Positions 1 to 7,589 of a stretch of 32,713 bases of DNA are shown in pieces; position 1 is the first letter of the stretch, and each line of letters opens with the position of its first letter. The stretch is from NCBI GenBank assembly GCA_003167495.1, contig PMSX01000242.1, positions 6,089 through 38,801 on the forward strand, read 5' to 3'. The position numbers and the translations under genes were made by a program. The notes beneath the pieces were generated by a model. That model made no database searches, was not told the DNA's origin, and worked only from the letters and a program-made list of their open reading frames with translations. This DNA is from Bryobacterales bacterium. Lineage in GTDB: Bacteria > Acidobacteriota > Terriglobia > Bryobacterales > Bryobacteraceae.

Positions 1-58
1 CGCGACTGCAAAGGAGTCGGCAACGCATCCCGCAAGCATCGGATTCGTTCACACCTTC

Positions 59-697
59 TCAGCGCAGTTGGGATTCTAGCGCTTCAAATCGCCGTTTGAG
101 GTCGTCGAATTCGCTGCGGAGGTCGCGGAGGTCTTGTTCGAGTTGGGCGACGCGGGTGGGAGGTGCGACGGAGGAAGATTGCTCGGCGAGCGCTTCTAAG
201 TCGGGTTCACCGGACATCAGGTGAACATAGCGGGCTTCTTTTTGACCAGGCAGACGGGGGAGTTTCTTGACCAGAGCGCCGGCAGGCCACCCGGCGAGTT
301 TGTCGAGGACGATTTCGGTTTCCGCGAGGTCGGCAAACGAGAACATGCGGTCACTGCGGTCTTTGATTTCGCCGAGGGTCTGAGCGCCGCGCAGGAACAA
401 AACACAAAGCACGGCCGATTCGCGGCGGCCAAGATTCAACGTCTCGGAAATGCGCTGTGCATATTTGTTGACCCGCCCGCCGCCAGTGACGGTGAGAGCG
501 AAATGCTTTTCGCGCAAGCTGGCCAGAGCATCGGCGACGGTATCATCATCGTAGTTCACGACGGGATCGCGATTCGATTTTTGGTTACAGGCGTTGACCA
601 ACGCGTTTAGCGACAGTGGGTAATATTCGGGAGTAGTGGCTTCTTTCTCTATGAGAGCGCCGAGTACCCGGACTTCGACAGAGTCGAGGGAGTGCAT
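59..697 (-). CDS. yceH: YceH family protein (DUF480)
   Basis: This 212-residue protein matches the YceH/DUF480 family, which has a duplicated winged-helix fold and no settled biochemical role. The N-terminus (LDSVEVRVLGALIEKE) and the segment TTPEYYPLSLNALVNACNQK, residues 21-40, are the family hallmark. The last 35 or so residues (from VAQLEQDLRDLRSEFDDL) form a heptad-like coiled coil, as in other members, and suggest dimerisation. It starts at an ATG 4 nt after the stop of the MocA/XdhC-like gene on the same strand, so the two are probably co-transcribed. The family assignment is firm; any regulatory function is inferred only from the winged-helix fold. Confidence 0.9.
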   Translation of the reverse strand: MHSLDSVEVRVLGALIEKEATTPEYYPLSLNALVNACNQKSNRDPVVNYDDDTVADALASLREKHFALTVTGGGRVNKYAQRISETLNLGRRESAVLCVLFLRGAQTLGEIKDRSDRMFSFADLAETEIVLDKLAGWPAGALVKKLPRLPGQKEARYVHLMSGEPDLEALAEQSSSVAPPTRVAQLEQDLRDLRSEFDDLKRRFEALESQLR

Positions 698-701
698 ATG
701 A

Positions 702-1832
702 TTACCGTCTCTCTTCTGACCTTAGCTCGCCGACAATCTCCGCCACAATACTCAGCCCAATCTCTTGCTGCGTCTGCGCCCCAATCGAAATCCCCGGCTT
801 CGTCCGCACTCCTGCCAGCCGCTCCGACGCCAGCCCTCTCAGACCCAGGCTCTGCAAAACCTCCTGCGATCTCTTCTTATTCGCCACCAACGCAATGTAA
901 GGTATTCCCACCCCAACCGCCTGCTCAATCGCTTCCTCGTCAAAGCGCCCCATACTCGCCACCACGCAAAATTGCCGCGCGGTCTCCGGCAATCGCGCAA
1001 AATCCATCGTCCGCAAAATTGCCGTAGCTTCGGGCATCTCGCCAAACGTCGACAGCGGATCAACCACCGTCACGCGATACTCCAGCAACCGCACCATCCT
1101 CACCACGGCGGTCGCAACGCTCTCCCGCCCCACCACTACCACATCCGGGCTCGCCGGCAAACTCGTCTCCGCTACCTCCCACACCGGCAGCGCAAACCTC
1201 CCACTCGTGTAGATCTGCGTCAGTGTCTCCAAATCTTGCGGCCGGTCCACATCCAGCAGCACGCCTGCATCATCCACCTCCAGCTTTCGGATATTTTCCA
1301 AATGATCTCCAAAAATCGCGCGGCAACCCGTGTCTCCCTTCAGCCCCGCAATCTCCGGAAACACCGAACGGTCTAACAGCACCGGATTCCCGCGAAAGCC
1401 GCGATACAACGGAATCAAAATCTGCGGCTTGTGAGTCAGGTACTCATCAATGATCCGATCAATCGTCGCCGGCTTGACCAAAGGCTGATCCGCCAATACC
1501 ACCAGCGTCCCCGCAGCCCGTTCGTCCAACGCTCTCAGTCCGCGCTGTAACGACGTCCCCATGCCTTCACTGAACGTATCGTTGACGACAACCTTCACAC
1601 CCGGTCCAATCAGCGGCCGAATCGCCTCCGCCGCCGCGCCCAGCACCACTACAATCTCATGCACCTGCGACGCGCGCAGATTGTCTAACGTATGCTCCAA
1701 CAGCGTCTTCGATCCGAGACGCAGGAGTTGCTTTGGGCTCCCCATGCGGCTGGCCGTGCCGGCCGCAAGGACAACGGCGGACAGAATTTGAGTTGACTCT
1801 ATCGGTTCTTTATGCTGTAATTCCTTAGCCAT
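702..1832 (-). CDS. MocA-like nucleotidyltransferase fused to XdhC-type Rossmann domain
   Basis: A 376-residue fusion. Residues 16-205 are a MobA/MocA-type nucleotidyltransferase with the signature LAAGTASRMGSPKQLL (22-37), the acidic LADQP (113-117) and the closing DVDRPQD (194-200). Residues 225-370 resemble the C-terminal Rossmann domain of XdhC, ending with GAQTQQEIGLSIVAEIV; the N-terminal XdhC domain is missing. MocA makes molybdopterin cytosine dinucleotide and XdhC-type proteins help insert the cofactor into molybdenum hydroxylases, so the inferred role is cofactor finishing or delivery. No molybdoenzyme gene lies in the window. The ORF is open up to 2267, but the extra residues match nothing and lie antisense to the PEP-CTERM gene, so I place the start at the ATG 1832-1830. 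Confidence 0.85.
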   Translation of the reverse strand: MAKELQHKEPIESTQILSAVVLAAGTASRMGSPKQLLRLGSKTLLEHTLDNLRASQVHEIVVVLGAAAEAIRPLIGPGVKVVVNDTFSEGMGTSLQRGLRALDERAAGTLVVLADQPLVKPATIDRIIDEYLTHKPQILIPLYRGFRGNPVLLDRSVFPEIAGLKGDTGCRAIFGDHLENIRKLEVDDAGVLLDVDRPQDLETLTQIYTSGRFALPVWEVAETSLPASPDVVVVGRESVATAVVRMVRLLEYRVTVVDPLSTFGEMPEATAILRTMDFARLPETARQFCVVASMGRFDEEAIEQAVGVGIPYIALVANKKRSQEVLQSLGLRGLASERLAGVRTKPGISIGAQTQQEIGLSIVAEIVGELRSEERR

Positions 1833-2571
1833 GTTCCGTCTCAGTTCCGCTCGATTCGCTCCCTTAATAAGCTTACTGTTCGGCCTGCCTTTAACAATGG
1901 CTGCCGCAAAACTGTCGACCTCCGCACTCTGTGACGATGGAGTCGGCGCTACCGCGGTGCCCATCGTCCATACGCCAACGAACTCTTCTTGCACGGGGCT
2001 ATATACATCCGCTAGCGCAACGGCAAGCATATTTTCTGTCACTGCCACAGGATCCGCAGTCGGGGTTGAGACTGATGGTTCCGCAACCGCCAGCGCGGGA
2101 TCTGTTGTAAGTTTCGTATTTACTGGTGGAACAGGATCAGGCTTTTTTGTCCCATGCGGGACTTCTAGCAACAATAATACATTCGGAATATTGTCTGGTT
2201 CGTTCGGATTGACAAGTTGGCAATCCCTTGGACCGAACGGTCCGACGGTGAATAGTTGTTCCCCCAATCCCGGGCCGCCTGCTCCAACGCGTTACGCCTT
2301 CACTTACGATCAATCTCAGCAAGCCATTCTTTTTCTCTATGCCACGGGCGGTGGGTCTTCCAGTTGCGACCCTACTTGCAACGGAGGTACAGCCACCTTC
2401 GCTGGCTTCGATCTATACAACTCCTCGGGAGCCCTTGTTGATTTCGTCAGCGCCGCCTCCGTCATCACCGATATCACGGCTCCCGAACCATCCTCGGCCA
2501 CTCTGTGTCTCGCCGCAACCGCCTTGGCTGCCGGGCTGGTCAAGCGGCGACGCGCTACGTCCATCTGTTAG
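1831..2571 (+). CDS. PEP-CTERM sorting domain protein
   Basis: A 246-residue exported protein. Residues 1-25 are a signal peptide with arginines followed by a hydrophobic core (PLISLLFGLPLTMAAA). The mature part is rich in Gly, Ser, Thr and Ala and contains six cysteines after the signal peptide, four of them at 144-184 and near the C-terminus. The C-terminus is a standard PEP-CTERM tripartite signal: PEP at 218-220, a short hydrophobic helix at 221-237 and KRRR at 238-241. Such proteins are cut by an exosortase and passed to the outer surface, often with exopolysaccharide. No exosortase gene is in the window. No domain of known function is visible in the body. The ATG overlaps the ATG of the divergent gene, and no Shine-Dalgarno sequence precedes it. 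Confidence 0.8.
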   Translation: MFRLSSARFAPLISLLFGLPLTMAAAKLSTSALCDDGVGATAVPIVHTPTNSSCTGLYTSASATASIFSVTATGSAVGVETDGSATASAGSVVSFVFTGGTGSGFFVPCGTSSNNNTFGILSGSFGLTSWQSLGPNGPTVNSCSPNPGPPAPTRYAFTYDQSQQAILFLYATGGGSSSCDPTCNGGTATFAGFDLYNSSGALVDFVSAASVITDITAPEPSSATLCLAATALAAGLVKRRRATSIC

Positions 2572-2576
2572 TCGAG

Positions 2577-2909
2577 TCACTTCTCATCTGGCTCACTCAA
2601 TAAATCTCCCAACCTGTCAAACCGTTGTTCCCAAATCGATCGCCGGTCGCCAATCCATTGCTGCGCTACAGAAAACCCAGCGGGTTCAATGCTGCAAGTG
2701 CGCACTCTCCCCACCTTCTCAGTTCGTACCAGCCCGCTTTCTTCCAACACCTGCAAGTGCTGAACTACCGCAGCCAGCGAGATGTCGAGCGGTTCTGCCA
2801 ACCGTGAGACCGATATCGGCCCTTCGCTCAGCTTTTCTAGAATGGCCCGGCGCGTAGAATCGCCAAGGGCATGGAAAACATGGTCGACATTGGGTTGCTT
2901 CCTCTTCAT
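2577..2909 (-). CDS. ArsR-family winged-helix transcriptional regulator
   Basis: A protein of about 110 residues with the ArsR fold: VFHALGDSTRRAILEKLSEG at the N-terminus, then a helix-turn-helix (ISVSRLAEPLDISLAAVVQHLQVLEESGLV) and a wing (RTEKVGRVRTCSIEP). No cysteine metal site is visible, so it belongs to the non-metal branch usually paired with SRPBCC/AHSA1 proteins. I start it at the ATG at 2909, 14 nt after the SRPBCC stop, because family members begin just before this helix. An alternative ATG at 2969 would overlap the SRPBCC gene by 46 nt and has an AGGGGG upstream. It very probably autoregulates through the palindromes at 3411-3458. Confidence 0.9.
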   Translation of the reverse strand: MKRKQPNVDHVFHALGDSTRRAILEKLSEGPISVSRLAEPLDISLAAVVQHLQVLEESGLVRTEKVGRVRTCSIEPAGFSVAQQWIGDRRSIWEQRFDRLGDLLSEPDEK

Positions 2910-2923
2910 CGGGCCGCGAACCG

Positions 2924-3397
2924 TTATCTGGCCAACTCCCCCGTCAATTTCTCGAGCAATTTGCGCCAACCCCCTTCGCGCATTTCAGGACTATCCGACC
3001 CTTCGAAAAACGCTCCCTGATGCGTAAAGATCAGGTCGGTCCCCGTCTCCGTCCGCAACACCTCCACTGTACCCAGAGACGCCGAAATACACCTCCCGCT
3101 CAGCGTCATCGTTGAAGCAAAAACAAGGCGTTGATTCGGCACAATGTCCAGATAACCGGTGTCGTTCGTGCAGGTGAGTCCAGCTACCGGCGTACCTTCT
3201 TTGAACCGAAAACGCGCCTTCTCCTTTCCTCCCACCCGAAAGTCCATCTCATATTCCTCTACTTCGTGGTGGTCGCCTTCCACAAACCAGCGGCGTTTCT
3301 TCGTAGGATCGGCAAAAGCTGCGAATACGCGCTCCGGCATGGTCGGATAACTGCGTTCGATGACAAACGTGCTGTGAATGACAGATTGTTTTTCCAT
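2924..3397 (-). CDS. SRPBCC (AHSA1-like) domain protein
   Basis: A 157-residue SRPBCC/AHSA1 protein. It opens with FVIERSYPTMPERVFAAFAD and the typical W-containing turn (PTKKRRWFVEGD), and ends with a long helix (EMREGGWRKLLEKLTGEL) that closes the hydrophobic cavity. The family binds small hydrophobic ligands or acts as stress-linked cofactors; the ligand here is unknown. It is the first gene of an operon with the ArsR regulator; more often the regulator comes first. A Shine-Dalgarno-like GTAGGGAG lies 7 nt before the ATG. The promoter and operator upstream are described separately. Confidence 0.9.
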   Translation of the reverse strand: MEKQSVIHSTFVIERSYPTMPERVFAAFADPTKKRRWFVEGDHHEVEEYEMDFRVGGKEKARFRFKEGTPVAGLTCTNDTGYLDIVPNQRLVFASTMTLSGRCISASLGTVEVLRTETGTDLIFTHQGAFFEGSDSPEMREGGWRKLLEKLTGELAR

Positions 3398-3410
3398 TAG
3401 TTAACTCCCT

Positions 3411-3458
3411 ACTTAAGTATTCATCCACGAAAATCAATTGTCAAGCGAATACTTAAGT
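3411..3458. promoter_or_regulatory. Probable ArsR operator, two ACTTAAGT palindromes
   Basis: The 11-mer ACTTAAGTATT (3411-3421) recurs as its exact reverse complement AATACTTAAGT (3448-3458). Each copy also contains the self-complementary 8-mer ACTTAAGT. The two 8-mers are 40 nt apart centre to centre, close to four helical turns, and the region lies between the divergent SRPBCC-ArsR operon and the YXWGXW gene. One copy covers the -10 box and the other lies just upstream of the -35. This is the arrangement expected for autorepression by the downstream ArsR protein; binding is inferred. Confidence 0.65.
3416..3444 (-). promoter_or_regulatory. Sigma70-type promoter of the SRPBCC-ArsR operon
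   Basis: Read on the minus strand there is a perfect -35 TTGACA (3444-3439), a 17-nt spacer and a -10 AATACT (3421-3416). The -10 lies inside one of the two ACTTAAGT palindromes, so a regulator bound there would block RNA polymerase. The predicted transcript starts about 10-15 nt before the ATG. Confidence 0.7.
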
Positions 3459-3542
3459 GATTTTCTTCATTCCGTGACCTCCGTGAATCACATTTAATCC
3501 TGCCTTGTAAACATCCAATGCTAAAAAACAGTTAAGAGGGTT

Positions 3543-4439
3543 ATGCTGCACTTGATAATTAAGACCAAAAAACTAATCCCGGTTGCCTTGATCGCAGCCA
3601 TTCTTTCCCTCATGGTTTGCCTCACGCCAACGGCCGTGCAAGCCCAAGTTTTCATCTCAGTTCGCATCGGACCGCCGGCGCTGCCGGTTTATGTGCAGCC
3701 GGCCTGTCCGACGCCCGGTTATCTTTGGACACCTGGTTATTGGGCGTATGGTCCGATGGGTTACTACTGGGTACCTGGAGTCTGGGTGGCGCCTCCCATG
3801 GTGGGCGTTCTTTGGACTCCCGGCTACTGGGGCTTCGCGGGCGGCATCTATGCATGGCATGGAGGCTATTGGGGTCCGCACGTTGGCTTTTATGGCGGCG
3901 TCAACTATGGCTTTGGCTACGGAGGCTTTGGCTTTGTAGGTGGTGGCTGGGCGGGAGGTACGTTCCGGTATAACACCGCGGTGACAAATGTGAACACCAC
4001 AGTGGTGCGAAATGTATACCTAGACCGGACAGTCATCAACAACACTACGATAGTCAACCGCGCGAGTTTCAACGGACCAGGTGGAGTTATGGCGCAACCC
4101 AGTCCGCAGGAGCGTGCGTGGGCGAATGAACGGCATTTCCAACCCACTAGTAATCAGTTGGCACACCAGCAAAATGCCGCCCAGGACCGCGGCCAATGGG
4201 CGTCGTCTAATCATGGGCATCCGAGTGTCGCGTCCATGGATACTGTAAACGGACGGCGCTTCTCTCCCGAGGCGCGGATGGCGGAACAGCAGCGCGTCAA
4301 TCAACAGGTACATTCGGATCGGCAGGCCAATGGCGGACATCCCACTCATACTGAACACCAGCAGATAAACCGCGAACAGAACCACGCCAGCAAGAAAATT
4401 TCAGAAGGCCGGCACCCGAACAAGGAAGAGCGACACTAG
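3543..4439 (+). CDS. YXWGXW repeat-containing exported protein
   Basis: A 298-residue secreted protein. Residues 1-34 are a signal peptide (lysines, then LIPVALIAAILSLMVCL, cleavage after AVQA). Residues 59-111 carry four aromatic repeats of the YXWGXW type (YLWTPGYW, YYWVPGVW, VLWTPGYW, YAWHGGYWG). A Gly/Tyr/Phe-rich stretch (about 112-140), an Asn/Thr/Val-rich stretch and a polar, His/Gln-rich and basic C-terminus (about 190-298) follow. The family is common in Gram-negative cell envelopes and its function is unknown. It is divergent from the SRPBCC-ArsR operon and shares that control region. A GAGGG sits only 2 nt before the ATG, which is closer than usual. Confidence 0.85.
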   Translation: MLHLIIKTKKLIPVALIAAILSLMVCLTPTAVQAQVFISVRIGPPALPVYVQPACPTPGYLWTPGYWAYGPMGYYWVPGVWVAPPMVGVLWTPGYWGFAGGIYAWHGGYWGPHVGFYGGVNYGFGYGGFGFVGGGWAGGTFRYNTAVTNVNTTVVRNVYLDRTVINNTTIVNRASFNGPGGVMAQPSPQERAWANERHFQPTSNQLAHQQNAAQDRGQWASSNHGHPSVASMDTVNGRRFSPEARMAEQQRVNQQVHSDRQANGGHPTHTEHQQINREQNHASKKISEGRHPNKEERH

Positions 4440-4458
4440 GACATGGGCGCCTAATTGC

Positions 4459-4520
4459 GTCTGACCCCTTTTCCGCCGACCCCTTTTCCGCCTTTTCCGA
4501 ATGGTGTCTGACCCCTTTTC
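4459..4520. repeat. Cluster of GTCTGACCCCTTTTCC-type short repeats
   Basis: Between the YXWGXW and DUF711 genes the unit GTCTGACCCCTTTTCC occurs at 4459-4474, a shortened GACCCCTTTTCC at 4478-4489, a fragment CCTTTTCCG at 4491-4499 and another GTCTGACCCCTTTTC at 4506-4520, all in one orientation. They look like debris of a REP-like dispersed repeat. No transposase is next to it. Confidence 0.7.
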
Positions 4521-4557
4521 GGACCTTAAGCGGCCCCGAGCGTCGTAAGCTTAAACG

Positions 4558-5829
4558 ATGACGCTTTCTGGCATCTCGCGCAAGACGTCCGCTGTAGGAC
4601 TCTTTCTCCTGGCCGCCTTCGCTCCACCGGCGCTGGCTTCGCCCGAACCGCCCAAACCAAAAATCCGCGCGATTACCGGCTTCATCACAATCGATGCCAA
4701 GTCGTATCCAGCACAGATTGAAGAGGCAGTGAAATTCTTGAGCCAGGTGCGGAGCGGCATTCAGGCTGCAGGTTACGAGGTGTCGGGGATACGAATTTCA
4801 ACGCAGCCGTTTTCCGAGTACACGAGCGGATTGAGCCGTTCGGACGCGCTGGGTGTGTTGCGAGGCATCAACGATCTAGCGGCGAAGCTGAAGTTTGCGC
4901 CGAACATAGGTCCAGCAATGACGGCAGACAACGATGACACCGGCCCGGTGGATCTACTGATTGAGGCTTTGTCGGCGCCGGGAAATCGCCTCGCGGCGAA
5001 CATTGTGACCGCGGCCGAAGACGGAATACATTGGAACGCAGTGAGGCAGGCCGCGCGCATCATACACGCTGTCGGTGAACGGAGCCCGCATGGCCAGGGG
5101 AACTTTAACTTCGCCGCGATCGCCATGCTTAAACCATATGGCCCGTTCTATCCAGGCGCGTGGCATCCAAAGGGCGGCCCGCCCAGCTTCGCCATTGGAC
5201 TGGAATCAGCCAATGTGGTGATGGACGTATTCGCCCGCAACCACGATCCTCGCACCGCTGGGCAAGCACTTACTGCCGCGCTTTCGGTCCACGACCGTGC
5301 GGTCGAAACGGCGGCTCTGAAAGCCGCGGATGGCAGCGGTTGGACCTACGCGGGCATCGACCCAACGCCGGCGCCCAGCGGCAACGTTTCTATCGGCACA
5401 GCTATCGAATCGTTCACCGGCGAACCGTTTGGCTCTCCCGGCACGGAAACCGCTTCGGCCATCATCACACGCGCGGTGAAAGCCGTCCCGGTGAAACAGA
5501 CGGGATACTCGGGACTGATGATCCCCGTGCTCGAAGATGCTGTACTGACGCGCCGCTGGACAGAGCAGACCTATGGGCTTGATTCGATTCTGGCTTATTC
5601 TGCCGTTTGCGCCGGGGGCGTGGATACTGTGCCGCTTGCCGGCGACATCACTGAAGACTCGATTGCGCGCATCGTTGGCGATGTGTCGACGCTCGCGTTC
5701 AAATGGAATAAGCCGCTGGCGGCGCGCCTGCTGCCTGTACCAGGAAGGAAGGCTGGTGAGATGACTGAGTTTAGCGGAGCGCTCGGAAACGCGATCATTC
5801 AGCCGCTTAGTGGTTCGACTCGGAGATAG
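4558..5829 (+). CDS. Exported DUF711 (UPF0210) family protein
   Basis: A 423-residue protein. Residues 1-27 are a signal peptide (SAVGLFLLAAFAPPALA, cleavage before SPEPP). From residue 35 on it follows DUF711: IRAITGFITID, FLSQVRSGIQAAGYEVSGIRISTQPF, FAPNIGPAM and a Gly/Asn-rich centre (GQGNFNFAAIAMLKPYGPFYPGAW). The family has no established activity. Members are usually cytoplasmic and about 400-450 residues long, so the signal peptide is unusual and suggests periplasmic location. The start follows a region of short repeats with no clear Shine-Dalgarno. The 3' end overlaps the convergent MarR gene by 23 nt. Confidence 0.85.
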   Translation: MTLSGISRKTSAVGLFLLAAFAPPALASPEPPKPKIRAITGFITIDAKSYPAQIEEAVKFLSQVRSGIQAAGYEVSGIRISTQPFSEYTSGLSRSDALGVLRGINDLAAKLKFAPNIGPAMTADNDDTGPVDLLIEALSAPGNRLAANIVTAAEDGIHWNAVRQAARIIHAVGERSPHGQGNFNFAAIAMLKPYGPFYPGAWHPKGGPPSFAIGLESANVVMDVFARNHDPRTAGQALTAALSVHDRAVETAALKAADGSGWTYAGIDPTPAPSGNVSIGTAIESFTGEPFGSPGTETASAIITRAVKAVPVKQTGYSGLMIPVLEDAVLTRRWTEQTYGLDSILAYSAVCAGGVDTVPLAGDITEDSIARIVGDVSTLAFKWNKPLAARLLPVPGRKAGEMTEFSGALGNAIIQPLSGSTRR

Positions 5830-6274
5830 TACCGGCGGCTGCTTCGGCGGCCTCTAAAGCAGAGCGGAACTGCTTCAATTTCGCAGGACCCATTTGCTCG
5901 GCAAACGTCTGTTGAGCTTTCTGCCATAATGTAAAGCTCTGGCGCACTTTGCCCGCGCCACTCTTCGAGAGGCGAATGAGACGTTCGCGGCGGTCTGCAC
6001 TTTGCGCCGGGACAAGGAGATTGGACTTCTCTAGCGGGATCAAATTTCGGGTGAGCGTCGTCCGATCCATACCTAGTTGCGCGGCGAGAGCGGTGCGGCT
6101 GATTTCGCCCGCGCGAGCGACATTGATAAGCACCGCATACTGGGTCACGGTGATCCCAGCGGGCTGCAGCGTTTGATCATAGAGCATGGAGAGCTTGCGA
6201 GCGGCGCGGCGGAGCTGCGAACAGGCGCAGGGGCCGTATTCGTTAGCGTAGAGGATCTGGTCTTTCCCGGGCAT
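5807..6274 (-). CDS. MarR-family transcriptional regulator
   Basis: A 155-residue MarR protein. The N-terminal dimerisation helix (CACSQLRRAARKLSMLYDQTL) is followed by the winged helix (GEISRTALAAQLGMDRTTLTRNLIPLEKSNLLV) and the wing DRRERLIRLSKSG. Two cysteines at the start of the first helix (CAC) recall MarR members that respond to oxidants or metals, but this is only suggestive. It is divergent from the MFS transporter, the usual arrangement for a MarR repressor of an efflux gene. A 14-bp perfect palindrome begins 2 nt upstream of its ATG. Its 3' end overlaps the DUF711 gene. Confidence 0.92.
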   Translation of the reverse strand: MPGKDQILYANEYGPCACSQLRRAARKLSMLYDQTLQPAGITVTQYAVLINVARAGEISRTALAAQLGMDRTTLTRNLIPLEKSNLLVPAQSADRRERLIRLSKSGAGKVRQSFTLWQKAQQTFAEQMGPAKLKQFRSALEAAEAAAGTISESNH

Positions 6275-6275
6275 G

Positions 6276-6289
6276 CGTGTAATTACACG
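6276..6289. promoter_or_regulatory. Probable MarR operator CGTGTAATTACACG
   Basis: A perfect 14-bp palindrome, CGTGTAA/TTACACG, occupies most of the 38-nt gap between the divergent MarR and MFS starts. It begins 2 nt before the MarR ATG and ends 23 nt before the MFS ATG. An AT-rich TATGAT (6291-6296) that could be the -10 of the MFS gene abuts it. A MarR dimer bound here could block both genes. Assignment rests on position and symmetry. Confidence 0.65.
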
Positions 6290-6312
6290 TATATGATATC
6301 CTAGCCTTTGTG

Positions 6313-7581
6313 ATGACGCGATTGCACTACGCGTGGGTGATAGCGGGTGTGACGTTTTGTGTGCTGCTGGTAACAGCGGCTGTGCGCGCTACGCCTGGCG
6401 TCCTGATGGTCCCGCTGGAACAAGAATTCGGCTGGTCGACAGCGGCCATTTCCGGCGCGATTGCCATCAATATCGCCTTATTTGGCCTGATCGGGCCGTT
6501 TGCAGCGTCGCTTATGAATCGCTGGGGTGTGCGTCGCCTGGTGTTGTGCGCCTTGGCGCTCCTGACGGTTTCAGTAGCTTTGACCACCCAGATGAAAGCA
6601 CAGTGGCAATTCACCCTCTTGTGGGGCTTTTGCGTGGGCGCGGGTACGGGCATTACGGCGATGGTGCTGGCGGTAGTGGTAGCGAATCGCTGGTTCGAAT
6701 CTCGGCGCGGATTGGTTTTGGGTCTGCTTTCGGCGGCGAATGCCACCGGGCAGCTGCTGTTTTTGCCGGTGCTGGCTCGATTCATTCAAGCATCCGGCTG
6801 GAGAAGCGCGGCGCTGGCAGTGGCGGGAATCGCCGCCTTGGTATTTGTGCTGGTTTTCCTTCTCATGAAAGACCAACCGGAGGAGTTGGGATTGAAACCG
6901 TTTGGCTGGCAGGCCGCGTGTGAAGGCCGAACCGTTGCCGCCAAGGCGCTTGAACCTTTACCGGCGCTGCGGCTGGCTTTGCGGTCGCCCGCATTTTGGG
7001 TTTTAGGCGGTAGTTTCTTTATGTGCGGTGCAAGCACAAACGGCTTGGTGGGAACACATCTGATTCCGGCGTGCCATGACTTCGGCATCTCGGAAGTGCG
7101 GGCAGCCGGCCTGCTGGCGATGATGGGCATTTTTGACATTGTCGGGACCACCGCATCCGGCTGGCTGACTGACCGGTTTTCGAGCCGGTATTTACTTTTT
7201 GCGTATTACTCGTTGCGCGGCTTGTCGCTGCTGTTTCTGCCGCACACTCTTGCCAGCGGCGGAGCCAACCTGAACTGGTTTGCGGTGTTTTATGGCTTGG
7301 ATTGGATTGCTACGGTCCCGCCAACCGTGCGGTTGACGGCGAACGCGTTCGGTCGGGAGAACACTGGCGTCGTCTATGGATGGATTGGCGCCGCGCACCA
7401 ACTGGGGGCTTCGCTAGCGGCCTTGGTGGCGGGAACGCTCAGGACTGTCATGGGAGATTACAGACCGTCGTTTTGGAGTATTGGAGTGCTGTGTTTCCTA
7501 ACGGGCTTTGTATTTCTGTTTTGCCGGGAGGCGCTGGAGCAAAGTGCGACGATGCCGGTTCCTGAAATGGTTTCCGCTTAA
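6313..7581 (+). CDS. MFS transporter, 12 transmembrane segments
   Basis: A major facilitator protein of about 422 residues with two six-helix halves. Helix 1 (AWVIAGVTFCVLLVTAAVRATPG) is followed by the loop 2-3 motif (MNRWGVRRLV), the helix 5 region (RGLVLGLLSAANATGQLLF) and the second-half equivalent GWLTDRFSSRYLL. The sequence resembles the OFA/monocarboxylate-type and drug-efflux groups, but the substrate cannot be read from it. I prefer the ATG at 6313 to the GTG at 6310 one codon earlier. It is divergent from the MarR gene, which probably represses it. Its end is 8 nt from the convergent cytochrome gene. Confidence 0.88.
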   Translation: MTRLHYAWVIAGVTFCVLLVTAAVRATPGVLMVPLEQEFGWSTAAISGAIAINIALFGLIGPFAASLMNRWGVRRLVLCALALLTVSVALTTQMKAQWQFTLLWGFCVGAGTGITAMVLAVVVANRWFESRRGLVLGLLSAANATGQLLFLPVLARFIQASGWRSAALAVAGIAALVFVLVFLLMKDQPEELGLKPFGWQAACEGRTVAAKALEPLPALRLALRSPAFWVLGGSFFMCGASTNGLVGTHLIPACHDFGISEVRAAGLLAMMGIFDIVGTTASGWLTDRFSSRYLLFAYYSLRGLSLLFLPHTLASGGANLNWFAVFYGLDWIATVPPTVRLTANAFGRENTGVVYGWIGAAHQLGASLAALVAGTLRTVMGDYRPSFWSIGVLCFLTGFVFLFCREALEQSATMPVPEMVSA

Positions 7582-7589
7582 GGCAATGC

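Noticed and set aside
1833..2267. N-terminal extension of the MocA/XdhC-like ORF (145 extra residues)
   Set aside because: It matches no family, is compositionally odd and lies antisense to the PEP-CTERM coding region; the known domain begins just after the ATG at 1832.
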